Shown here: one piece after another, positions 31,830 to 42,986 of the stretch
Position numbering within the stretch: position 1 is the stretch's first letter
How the letters are laid out: every line of letters begins with the position of its first letter
Assembly (NCBI GenBank): GCA_022559845.1
Contig: CM040126.1
Location: 142,980,064 to 143,044,063, forward strand
Direction of reading: 5' to 3'
Length of the DNA: 64,000 nucleotides
DNA from: Amorphophallus konjac
Taxonomy: Eukaryota > Streptophyta > Magnoliopsida > Alismatales > Araceae
Program-made: the position numbers and the translations under genes
Notes under the pieces: model-generated
Told to the model about the DNA's origin: nothing
Databases searched by the model: none
Seen by the model: only the letters and a program-made list of their open reading frames with translations

Positions 31830-34457
31830 GATTGTGGAGAGTGTACTTACAGTTGAATAATTCTGGAAATCTTTTCTTCATAGCTGATTCAGTTTCCCAG
31901 GTTGCTTCATAAGGCCATGCCTTCTTTCATTGAATCTTAACCATTGGAATGACTTTATTTCTCAGTTGACACTCTTCCCGTTCCAAAATCCTTATTGGCG
32001 TTTGTTCATAAGTCAAATCCTTCTGAATATCCAGATTGTCATAAGTAATAATATGATCTGGATCATACAGGTACATCTTTAATATAGAGACGTGAAATAC
32101 GTCGTGAACTCTTGCTAACTGTGGCGGTAAGGCCAATCTATAAGCCACTTCACCGATCCTTTCAAGAATTTCAAATGGGCCTATAAACCTGGGAGTTAGT
32201 TTTCCTTCGATGCCAAATCTTCGAATACCACGACCCGGAGAAACCTTAAGATATACATGTTCACGTACTTGAAATTCCAAGTCGCGCCTTTGATTGTCAG
32301 CATAAGATTTATGCCTGTCTTGTGCCATCTTCATTCTTTCTTGAATGAGTTTAATCTTTTCTGTAGAATCTCTGATAAGATCGGGGCCTAGATATTGCCT
32401 TTCCCCTATTTCACTCCAACATATTGGTGATCGACAACTCTTCCCATATAGAGCTTCAAAAGGTGCCATTTGTATACTTGCTTGGTAACTATTGTTATAT
32501 GCAAATTCTACAAGAGGCAAGTGATCGTGCCAACTTCCACCAAAGTCAATGACACAAGCCCTGAGCATATCTTCTACCACTTGGTTTGTTCTTTCTGTTT
32601 GACCATCAGTTTGTGGATGAAAGGCTGTGCTAAAATTCAACCTAGTCCCAAGTGAATGTTGTAAACCTTACCAGAATTGTGATGTGAATCTAGGATCTCT
32701 ATCTGATATGATGGTGATAGGGACCCCATGTAACTTGACAATTTCCTTCATGTATAGGGCTGCTAGAATATCAACAGACCATCGACTCTTAATTTGTATA
32801 AAATGTACAGATTTAGTCAATCGGTCTATAATTACCCATATTCCATCGTGTCCACCTCTTGTCTTAGGTAGTCCCATAATGAAATCCATTCCTATGCTCT
32901 CCCATTTCCATTCTGGGATGCTTAAGGGATGTAATTTACCTGCGGGTCTGAAATGTTCCGCCTTCACTTGTTGACATGTGAGACACCGAGATACGAAGTT
33001 CGCTACTTCCTTCTTCATATTGGGCCACCAAAAGTTTCTTTTGAGATCCTGATACATTTTTGTACCTCCTGGATGAATGGTATACTTCGATTTATGTGCT
33101 TCTTCTAAGATCAATTTCTTTGTACCTTCATGATCGGGTATACACAGTCGGCCCTTGAATAGCATTCTTCCATCTTCGGATATAGAAAAATCCGGTCTTT
33201 GCTCAATATTGGGTTTAATTTCCAGTAAAATTGGGTCATCCTCTTGTAACTTGGCCAAATCCTCAATCAATGTTGGTTAAGCTCGGATATTTGCCATGAA
33301 ATAATCTTCTTCCTTAATGTCGACATCTAGATTCAACTGAGCAAATTGAGGAATAAGGTTAGTCATACAAATCATGAGACTTGATAACATACCAATTGGT
33401 TTCCTGCTGAGTGCATCTGCTACAGCATTTGCCTTGCCAGGGTGATATTGAATAGCGAAATCGAAGTCTTTAAGATATTCCAACCATCTCCTCTGCCTCA
33501 TGTTGAGCTCTTTTTGAGAAAATAAATATTTTAAACTCTTGTGGTCCGAATAGACAGTGAGCTTTTCTCCATAAAGATAATGACGCCAAATTTTCAAGGC
33601 GAAAATAACTGCCGCTAATTCCAAATCATGTACAGGATAATTTTCTTCGTGACGTTTCAATTGTCTTGAAGAATAGCAAATCACCTTTCCATCTTGCATA
33701 AGGACACACCCTAAGCCAATTCCAGATACATCCGTATATACTTCAAATCCAGCACCCTCTATTGGTAGTGACAAAATAGGGGCTGTAGTAAGATGTTTCT
33801 TAAGATTTTGAAAACTCTTTTCACAGTCCTTCGACCAGACAAAAGAATTTTCTTTCCTGGTAAGTCTAGTTAAAGGAACCGCGATCTTTGAAAAGTCCTT
33901 TATGAATCTTCTATAATAACCTGCTAGACCCAAAAAGCTTCTGACTTCTGATACAGTCGTTGGTCGACTCCAATCTCTGACAGCTTCTACCTTAGAAGGA
34001 TCCACAACAATACCTTCCTTTGAAATAATGTGGCCAAGGAATGAGACTTCCTTGAGCCAGAATTCACACTTATTGAGTTTGGCATATAGCTTGTGTTCTC
34101 TAAGTGTTTGCAAAGCTATCCTTAAATGTTCTTCGTGTTCTTCTTTCGTCTTGGAATATATCAAGATGTCATCGATGAAGACGACGATGATTGGTCTAAA
34201 TACGGCTGGAAAACATTGTTCATCAGTTGCATGAATGCTGCTGGGGCATTGGTTAACCCAAATGGCATCACCACAAACTCGTAGTGGCCATAACAAGTTC
34301 AAAAAGCCGATTTATAGATGTCTTCTTCTTTGATTCTAAGCTGATGATAACCAGACCTAAGGTCAATCATAGAGAAATATTCTGCTCCTGAAAGCTGATC
34401 GAAGAGCTCATCAATACGCGGCAATGGATATTTATTCTTGATCGTAAGTTGATTCAA
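31830..34457 (-). pseudogene. G pol: RT (part), RNase H, integrase, chromodomain-like tail
   Basis: Order on the minus strand: end of RT with catalytic [10 protein letters not shown] (near 34175) and VSFLGHIIS; RNase H ([32 protein letters not shown]); integrase HHCC ([10 protein letters not shown]...CLTCQQVK); integrase DDE core ([29 protein letters not shown]); C-terminal domain (LEFQVREHVYLKVSP, RFIGPFEILERIGEVAYRLALP); and a tail PYEATWETESAMKKRFPELF of Tekay chromodomain type. Breaks: frameshift near 34200 in RT, TAA 33277-33279, TAA 32668-32670 (after TSQFW) and TGA 31927-31929 replacing the Trp before the tail. The enzymes would make cDNA and insert it; this copy cannot. Confidence 0.92.
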
Positions 34458-36244
34458 TCACCTGTAGTCAATGCATAACCTGAGAGAACCATCCTTCTTT
34501 TTGACAAATAGAACAGGCGCACCCCAAGGAGATGTGCTAGGTCTGATAAAACCCTTGTCTAGAAGTTCCTGTAGTTGTTTCTTCAATTCCTTAAGTTCCG
34601 TGGGGGACATCCTGTAAGGGGCTATAGAAACAGGTGCCGCTCTTGGAATGAGTTCAATGGTAAAGTTTACTTCCATCTCGGGCGGTAAACTAGGTAGTTC
34701 GGGTGGGAACACATCAGAGAATTCATTGACAATAGGAATGTCTGCTAAGACAATTTCCTTAGATTCTGTGACAATGACTGAGGCAAGAAAAACTTCGCAT
34801 CCTTGCGAGATGAGTTTGCAAGCATGAAGAGAGGATATTATGGTAGGATGCTTCTTGTATTTGATGCCAAGAAAAGAAAATCGTGGAATTCCAGGTTTGC
34901 GAAAGGATATAATCCTAGTTCGGCAATTGATATAAGCATCATGATCAACAAACCAATCAACCCCTAGAATGGCATCATAACCCTTCATATCGAGGCATAC
35001 CAAATTTGTGAGGAGATTATGTCCTTCTACCACTACTTCACAATCAGGATAATGCTTAGTAAGCTTAGTTCCAGGTCCTAATGGTGTAGTTATAGCGAGA
35101 TCTGAAGGTAGGGGAACTGATGCAGTTGGTAAGGTTTTTGCAAAAGTGGTGGAGATAAAAGAATGAGAAGCACTAGTATCAAATAGCACGAATGCAGGAC
35201 GAGAACAGATTTGAAGAGTACCTTCCATGAGCCCATCATTTTGATCCCTGGGCGCTTCTTCTTCATCTATAACTGTATTGAGGCGAGCCGGCCTCCTACG
35301 TCCTCCGTTATTTGGTTGGTCTTTCATAAGGGGGCAATCTGGCACACGATGCTCCCTACTTCCACAGCCCAAACAAGCACCTAGGCGCTTCCAGCATTCT
35401 TCAGCCGAGTGGCCGAATTTCTCACAAAAGGTGCACGCTGAGGCGACTTGCTCCTTTTCTTCCTTCACCTTTTTACTACTCTTTTGTGAATTTCCACTGT
35501 TCCCGTTCCTTGATCTTTTCTTATTATCACGGCTTTTGTATGGTTCCGTGATACTGAACTTCTCCTTCTTATAATGCCGATCAGAGCACCGGCTAGATTC
35601 TTCTCCCTTTCCTTTCAACCTTTCGACCTTCTCTAAGGTCCTCTCGCATAAATATGCCCTTTGAACCATCTCCGCATAAGTGCGGATATTCTGTGTCCCC
35701 AGTTGTTGAATGAAACCGGGCCGTAACCCGTCCATAAATCGGTTTGCTTTTAATAAGTCTGTACTAATCAAATGTGGTGCATACGGTGCTAGTCTTGAAA
35801 AATGCAACTCATATTCTGCCACGGGCATCATCCCTTGACGAAGGGAGGCAAACTCCATAGCCTTCCTTTCCTTTACATGCTCGGAGAAATATTTGGCACG
35901 GAATAAAGTGAGAAAAACATTCCATGTATGTGGCGCATCGGCTGGAGGTGCCAGAACCGATTTCCACCAAGTGCAAGCATCCTTGTTTAATTGGAACATA
36001 GCTAGACGGACTTTCTCCTGATCCGTACATTGACTAACATCAAAGATTCTGTTCATCTCATCTATCCAATTTTCGCTTCATCCGGATTTGAGGATCCATA
36101 GAAACGGGGAGGGTTTAGACTCTGAAAATTCCGATGCAGGTCTCCAGCCCTTGCCCCCGCACCGCCCTGTGCTATGGTCTGCAGTGCCTGGGTGAGGCCG
36201 GCAATAGTTTGTTGCATACCGTCCCAATCTACACGATGAGCCAT
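34458..36244 (-). pseudogene. G gag, protease and start of RT
   Basis: The probable start ATG is at 36244 (MAHRVDWDGMQQ). A one-base frameshift near 36070 separates the first ~60 codons from the 532-codon frame ending at 34458. Domains: Gag capsid ([39 protein letters not shown]), basic linker, two zinc knuckles ([14 protein letters not shown] and [14 protein letters not shown]), aspartic protease ([12 protein letters not shown], where families usually have DSGAS; so the active-site Gly is Ser here), the ILGVDWF motif, and RT start (CIDYR followed by TGA at 34458-34460 in place of a Gln/Lys codon). The knuckle pair is the closest match in the window to the B protein. Confidence 0.92.
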
Positions 36245-36463
36245 GTGTGAAATATGGTACCTGAGAGAAAATAACCACTTGTTATTTCTCATGAAATTTT
36301 AAAATAAGTATAATAAATGTTAAAGCTAGTTAGTTTATCTTAAACCAGGCTCTACCCAATCCTCACATGGGTATGAATTTTCTCTCTCAGTTCATCGGTA
36401 TGGGCCCTTAAACCTTAGACTTATCCTATGACATGACTCTTTTCCTTAAGTCCAGAGACTTAT

Positions 36464-36475
36464 GCTCTGATACCA
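36464..36475 (-). other. Primer-binding site of G
   Basis: TGGTATCAGAGC on the minus strand, seven bases after the 5' LTR end; tRNA-iMet type. Confidence 0.92.
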
Positions 36476-37857
36476 ACTTAACTGTCACGCCCCGAGCCTT
36501 TATTTACAGCGGAAGACTCGCTCGGGGAGCGTGAACTGCCAGCATGGTAAGCCTCTTGCAAGCAAGAATAATTCAGAGCGCGAGACAATCACATAAATAG
36601 ATGCAATTGCACAAGATGTAATCAAACCTCCACTTTATTCCATAATCAATTAATATTCAAAAATACATAATTTGACTTTTTCACTAATTGACTCAAGAAA
36701 TAAGAAAATTACATTGACTCCATCTAAACACTTGAAACTGCCTAAGTCTTCTCTCTTATCAGGATAACTCTTAGTCACTCTCAGACCCGCTGCTCGAATC
36801 ACCCGAATCCGAATGCGAACTATACCCATCTCCTAAAAATCATTAAATAATAGGTCATGAGCACACTTGCCCAGTAGGTATCTTCGTATCAACATGAAGG
36901 CATGATTAAAGTAATTAGCATTTTTACTCTAGAGAATTAAGTAAAATCATGCAATGCGAATCAATCATGCGATCAAATCAATAGAAACAAGATAACCAGG
37001 TAAGATAGAATGATCAAGAATGAACTAGCAAGAATATAACAAGAACATGATATTGGCCTTCCATGAACAAGAATGTAACGAGTTTGTACTAGCAAGCCAC
37101 ATATTCCTCACTTTAGCATCTTATGCTTAAGAGCAAGTGCTTCGTGAATTTTTGTGGAATATCAAGCAAGAATGTCATGTTGTGCCGTGGATCTTCACTT
37201 ATTTATAGAAATAGTACTCCCAGCGCAATGCGACGCTAGTAGCATCATACCCCATGGTTTATAAAATAGTATGTTTCCGGCAATCAGCCGAGGGGACTAG
37301 CATAGAGCCCTTGAACACAATCAGTGCTCGATCGCATCTTCAGTTATAAATTAAGCTACTTCCACGCATGTAACAGTAAGTTATGGCCAAGAATTTAGCA
37401 ATTTCAATAATCTCATGATAACAATAACCAATGAACGAATGCTTCAATGTATGAACATATGAGTCAAGAATGATTTAAACAAGGCTATGCTCTTGGAACA
37501 AATCGGCAGCATAACGGTACTTTTCTTAACTCTCATTCATTATCTTACGTCAATTTAAGCAATATGATAAGTTCTAGATCATCAAGGTAAGTCTAGAATC
37601 ATTGGAATATTAACCCTTGGTCAATCCTGGGGTTAACATATACAAGGTATGTAACGGTCAGGGTCTGGGCCGTTACATTATGTAACGCGTCCATGCTGGG
37701 CCGTTACAATGACTAGAGTCCAGAAAGATAAAGATAGACTCAGAGGAATGCGACAGTCTGGAACTGGGCCGTTACTTGGCCTGACGGTCCAGTCCAGGGC
37801 CGTTATTTTTCAAGAACAAGAAACCTGATAGTGTAATCTAATTAATGGGCTTTTATT

Positions 37858-37963
37858 GGTACAACCAACTCGGCGTCCTAGTGGGAATCCCAGGCTCGCG
37901 GAGATTTACGGAGGCCTTGAAACAATGATTTCCTAGTCCATTGAAAGAATATCCAATAGAGAG
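37858..37963 (-). other. Shared LTR leader module, copy in G 5' LTR
   Basis: One base shorter than the 3' LTR copy, otherwise the same; 1.1 kb downstream of the TATA-like box. Confidence 0.8.
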
Positions 37964-38329
37964 GTCCTCATGTCCAAGATAGTGTTCCTATAGTGCAATG
38001 TGTGAACTAATGACATCATACCGGAGTAAGTGCCATGTAATTATAGAATTGACTCTATTGACAGCGAGAGACATGTATAATCAAGGTGAAAACCGTGGTG
38101 AAACTCCGTCAATACCATGCTTTAAAAGTCATGCTTTATAGTACAAAACTATAGAATTTAGGTTCATGAAATTAGCATAGATCAAAGTAAAATAAGATAT
38201 CAATCAGGCAATGCCTATTATGAACAATTAAAAAACCTTAAAAACATGAAATCAGGTTGCAAACTTAGATATCTAGGCATAATCATATGTAATAGTGGCA
38301 AGTCATAGTCTGTCTAGGGTTGACAGAAC

Positions 38330-39300
38330 ACCGGATGTAACGGTCTTGTGAGGGGGCGTCACAGTGAAAGTGACGGTAAGTAGAGGGCCGTTACATGAAA
38401 GAAACGCGTCTGTCCAAGCGCGTTATTATCAACAGCGAAAAACGCAGTACACAGAGTGTATAACGGTCTGTCTGAGGCCGTTATTTGAAAATGACGGTCT
38501 TAGCCTAGTGCGTTACATCATCTGCTACAGAAAACTAACATGGAGACTAAGAGATTAACTCACATCATGTCTGGAAATCAACATATTCTAAGCATGATGA
38601 TGATGTCTAGGTTATCTATATACATAGGTAATTGTGGGTAGATGAGCGATTATGTTTTAATTTCTATATTAGGGCTAGGAGGTGCATGCAATACATATAA
38701 CTAATAAGACATGAAATCAATGATCTAGCATGCATGAGGTTCAATTAAACCAGAGGCTCTTAATCCTATAAAGATCTTTTTGCCGTTCATGAGATAACCT
38801 ACATCTTTCTTAGGTTGAAGTTTCTGTATTTGGTTGAGAATTCAGCCTTAGTTCTTCACCTTCCTTTGTGACTTCTCCAGCTACTTCCTTGGGCTCTAAC
38901 CCCACGTCCTCTTGACCTAAGGATGTGAAATTCGGAGGGGAGTTAGTCTAAAGTATAATAAACAAAAACTTCAAAACAACTTACCTGAAATAATGACTTC
39001 TTACCTTCCTTCTTTACGTCCCAAAAGTAAGGGTCGCACAGTTCAAAACCATGCCCTACTTATAGAGTTTAGGTTAGGGTTTGAGGAGTAGATCGATTCT
39101 AGAGTCCTTATTCCACTAAATCCTTATCCCTAAGAGTCCTTAGAGTTATTATGAGTCTCCTCATTCGATCCATAGTGGATAGGAGCATCAAGTTCCAATC
39201 TTTTCACGAGTTCCTTTCTTCACGGAACTGACATGCATGTAACGGTGGAGTGACCCTGCGTCACTTGGCTGTGACGGTCTCGCGATAGACCGTTACAGTC
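38330..39300. repeat. Palindrome units in G 5' LTR, both sides of TATA
   Basis: Cluster 38336-38516 (five units, as in the 3' LTR) and pair 39240-39298, including GTGACGGTCTCG...CGATAGACCGTTAC, a near-perfect hairpin upstream of the TATA box. Confidence 0.75.
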
Positions 39301-40299
39301 TTCGTAGTTAGGACTTTTAAAATATTAAAACTCTTTTAATCATTATCTAAATATTTATCTATGTATATAATTTGTATTTATCCCAAAAATCTGTGGATAA
39401 GCTTAATTACCTTCTAGAATGTGGGCCAAACTTTAATGGGCTTGGTTTAAAACCTTTTAGATCTTAATTAAGTGGGTTGGGTTAATTGATTAACACTATT
39501 TGGCCTTATAATGACTTATTATTCAAATAAATCCTTTATAAATTTCTTTAACCCTTTTATAATTTCTAGAAAAGTATTAAATAACCTAGGAAATACTTAT
39601 ATATATATATAATTTTAGGGTTTTACACGTTTAAACCAAAGTAACAAGATAATCATGTAAGATAGAATGATCAAGAATGAACTAGCAAGAATATAACAAG
39701 CACATGATATTGGCCTTCCATGAACAAGAATGTAACGAGATTGTACTAGCAAGCCACATATTCATCACACTAGTCTCTGTTGAGTACATAGTTCATGAAT
39801 TTCTATGGAATATCAAGAAAGAAAGTCATGTCGTGCTGTGGATCTTCACTTATTTATAGAAATAGTACTCCCAGCGCAATGCGACACAAGTAGCATCATA
39901 CCCCATGATTTATAAAATAGTATGTTTCCGACAATCAACCGAGGGGACTAGCATAGAGCCTTTGAACACAATCAGTGCTCGATCGCATCTTCAGTTATAA
40001 ATTAAGCTACTTCCACGCATGTAACAGTAAAGTATGGCCAAGAATGTAATAAGTTTAATAATTCCATGGTAATAATAATCAATGAATGAATGCTTTAATT
40101 TAAATATATCAGATCAAGAATGACATTTAAACTATGTTATGCTTATAGAATAAATCGGCAGCATAACGGTATATTTCCTTAACTTTCATCCATTACATTA
40201 AGTCTATTTAAGCAATATGATAAGTTCTAGATCATCAAGATTTGTCTAGAATCATTGAAATATCAACCCTTGGTCAAACCTTGGGTTAACATATACAAG

Positions 40300-42085
40300 C
40301 TATGTAACGGTCGTTTACTGGGCCGTTACATTATGTAACGCGTCCATAATGGGCCGTTACAGTGACCTGAGTCCAGCATACTAATTTAGACTCAGTGAAA
40401 TGTGACGGTCAGGCATTGGGCCGTTACGTGAGCCTGACGGTCCAGTGCAAGGCTGTTACATTACAAGATCCAGAAAATAACGATAGTGTATTCTAGTTAT
40501 CGGGCTTTGATGGTACAACCAACTCGGCGTCCTAGTGGGAATCCCAGGCTCGCGAAGAATTACGGAGGCCTTGAAAAAATGATTTCCTAGTCCATTGGAA
40601 GGAATATCCAATAGAGAGATCCTCATGTCCAAGATGGTGTTCCTAAAGTGCAAAGTGTGAACTAATGACAACATACCGGAATATGTGCCATGTACTTATA
40701 GAAATGACTCTATTGACAGAGAGAGATATGTATAATCAATGTGAAATCATGATGAAAAACTCTATCAATACAACGTTAAAAAGTCATACTTTATAATACA
40801 AAACTATATAATTTGGCTTCATGAAATTATCATAACTCAAGTAAAAGTGAGATACCAAAACAGGCAATAACTAATATGAATAATCAAATAACCTTAAAAT
40901 CACATGATCAGGTTAAAACTTAAGTAACTAGGCTTAACAATAAATAATATTGGCAAGTTATATTATGTCTTAGGGTTGGCAGAACACAGACTCTGACGGC
41001 CTGGGGGTGGGGCGTTACAGTGAACGTGACGGTCATGAATCCAGCCGTTACATGAATGTAACGCGTCTGTCCAAGTGCGTTAGAGACAACAGTGGAAATC
41101 CAAAACAGCAGGGTGTGTGACGGTCTGTCGTAGAGCCGTTATATGAGTGTGACGGTCCTACGCTGACGCGTTACAGTATCTGTTGACAGAAAACTAGATA
41201 AAATATAAAGAGATCGATTCATATCATGTCTATAATTAAAATACCATGAATCTCTAGACATGATAACGTAGTGTAGGCCAACTACATGCTTAGGTATCAA
41301 TGAATTAGATAAGATACATCTTTGGCATGTCCAATTAAGGCTAAGGGATGCATGTAATGCATAGAAGTAGAAAAATCATGAAATCAATGATCTATAATGC
41401 ATGGAAATCACTTGAACTAGAGGGCTTTTAGTCCTATCAGGTTGTTTTTTCCGTTCATGAGATAACCTATCTCTTAACTTAGGCTGTTGCTTCTGATTTG
41501 GATTGAGAATCCTGCCCTAGATTTCCTTCTTCTATGACTTTTTCAGCAACTTCCTTGGGCTCTAACTCCACGACCTCTTGACCTAAAGATGTTAAATTTG
41601 GAGGGGAGTTAGTCTAAAGTATTGTAAACAAATACTTTTAAAGAGCTTACCTGAGATAATGACTCCTTACCTTGATTCTTTACGTCCAAAAAGTAAGGGT
41701 CGCACAGTTCAGAACTATGCCCTATTTATAGAGTTTAGGCTAGGGTTTGAGGATTAGATCGATTCTAGAGTCCTTGTTTGGTCATAATATAATCTATAAG
41801 AGTCCTCAGTATTATTATAACTCTTCCCAAGTCGATCCTTAGTGGATAAGAGTCCAAAGTTTTAATCTTTGTACTTGTTCTTTCTTTTACGGAACTAACA
41901 GGATGTAACGGTCTACGGTCAGTGCGTTAGAGGCATGTGACGGTCTTGTGATAGACCGTTACATTACTCGTTCCCAGAGTTCAAAGGAAATCAAACTCTT
42001 GAGTATTTTGGGGTTCATAGAGTGTGACGGTCTCCGACATATGCGTTACATGGCTGTGACGGTCGTCCGATGGACCGTTACAGTC
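40300..42085. repeat. Palindrome clusters in solo LTR H
   Basis: Clusters at 40303-40460, 40993-41180 and 41903-42085 with the same ACGGTC/GACCGT arms. Individual units differ from G at the loops, while arms are kept or change together (for example GTGACGGTCTTGTG...AGACCGTTAC near 41938). Confidence 0.75.
40512..40618 (-). other. Shared LTR leader module, copy in H
   Basis: Very close to the G copies (CTCTCTATTGG to GGTTGTACC on the minus strand), although the sequence around it is much more diverged. Confidence 0.8.
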
Positions 42086-42374
42086 AATGTAGATAGAGTT
42101 CTAAATTGATCAAACTCTTCTATTCATTATCTGCCTAATTATCTGTATTAAGTGGTATTTATCCTTATAATTCCGAGGATAAGCTTAATAACCTTCTAGA
42201 ATATGGGCCAAACTAAATGGGCATGATCTTAAAACCCTTTAGACTTTACTTAAGTGAGTTGGGTTAATTGATTAACACCAGTTGGCCTTATATTGATTAA
42301 TAACTCCAAATTAGTTCATTAATTGCTAATAATTCCAGAAAATTATCAAATAAATTCTGGGGCACTACACCCCT

Positions 42375-42922
42375 TCTCTTCCCCATCCACCATGGGTCAA
42401 CCCTCCACTACATATCACTCCACGAGTCGACCGTCCACTCCCACACACCCATATACCTCCATGTGTTCCACCGCATACCAACCCTCCATGAGTCAGCCCT
42501 CTGCTATTTTATCTCCCCACACCCCTTCACTTCCGGTCAAGGAAACACTGCACCCAGAACGGGTAGATGTCGTCCATTACATTCCCACTCCCTCCATGCC
42601 GCCACATCATTCTAGCCCTCCGCCATCGCCTACGTAATCCCCTTTGCTTACACAACCTCCACTCCCATCCTTATTACCTTTTCATACCCCTCGGCATCCA
42701 CCTTGTCCGAAGCAGGCTTCTCACCCCCCGTTGCCGAAATCTCTTACAGATGTTTTCAGGGCTCTGATGGCCAACCATGCGTTGCAGCTCCCTCCGGTTA
42801 TGCCTTGCCGACCCGCAGTCGGGAATTTGCTCCAGTTCTGTGAGTTTCATCGTCAACATGACAATTTGAATAAGGATTGCACCGAGTTTTGGGAACGTGT
42901 TTACAGTTTGGAAGATGATTGA
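42375..42922 (+). pseudogene. Gag of element C, second part
   Basis: Resumes the C gag frame exactly after the H target duplication. A Pro/Ser/Thr-rich linker is followed by a TAA at 42635-42637, then LTDVFRALMANHALQLPPV and a short Cys-His motif (CEFHRQHDNLNKDC) of the type seen at the end of Tat/Athila Gags. TGA at 42920-42922 ends it. With the part at 28323 this makes a Gag of about 500 codons with three internal stops. Confidence 0.8.
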
Positions 42923-42986
42923 TTGGGTTGTCATGCGCCAAGTTATGTCAGATCTCAGCAGCAAGTAGTAGCAGCAGCAGCAAGCC

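Larger units (their letters stand above)
29795..39627 (-). mobile_element. Element 'G': full-length Tekay-like chromovirus
   Basis: About 9.8 kb on the minus strand: 5' LTR 36483-39627, interior 31786-36482 and 3' LTR ~29795-31785. LTRs begin TGTAAA(A/G)CCC and end CGGGGCGTGACA. PBS and polypurine tract are of the same type as in B. The interior encodes Gag, protease, RT, RNase H, integrase and a chromodomain-like tail, all recognisable but disabled by five stops and two frameshifts. The outer end of the 3' LTR at ~29795 is damaged (CTCCCGAGCC where TGTCACGCCCCGAGCC is expected), so the exact border and TSD are uncertain. The element sits in the older solo LTR H. Confidence 0.88.
36483..39627 (-). 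repeat. 5' LTR of G
   Basis: 3,145 bp. In sense order: palindromes near 39240-39300, TATA-like CTCTATAAGTAG at 39056-39067, donor-like GTAGGTTATC at 38802, palindromes 38330-38520 and 37640-37810, the shared module 37963-37858, acceptor-like ATTTTTAG at 36833, and LTR end at 36483. Confidence 0.9.
29299..42369 (-). mobile_element. Solo LTR 'H' of a Tekay-like family, split by element G
   Basis: Pieces 29299-~29794 and 39628-42369 form one LTR of about 3.2 kb on the minus strand, starting TGTAGTGCCCC and ending CGGGGCGTGACA. TSDs CCCCT at 29294-29298 and 42370-42374 are perfect and lie inside the gag of C. It is a diverged relative of the G LTRs. It has a TATA at 41721-41732 (minus), palindromes at 40300-40460, 40990-41180 and 41900-42080, and the shared module at 40512-40618. 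Its donor-like site near 41465 reads GAGATAGG and seems mutated. Confidence 0.85.
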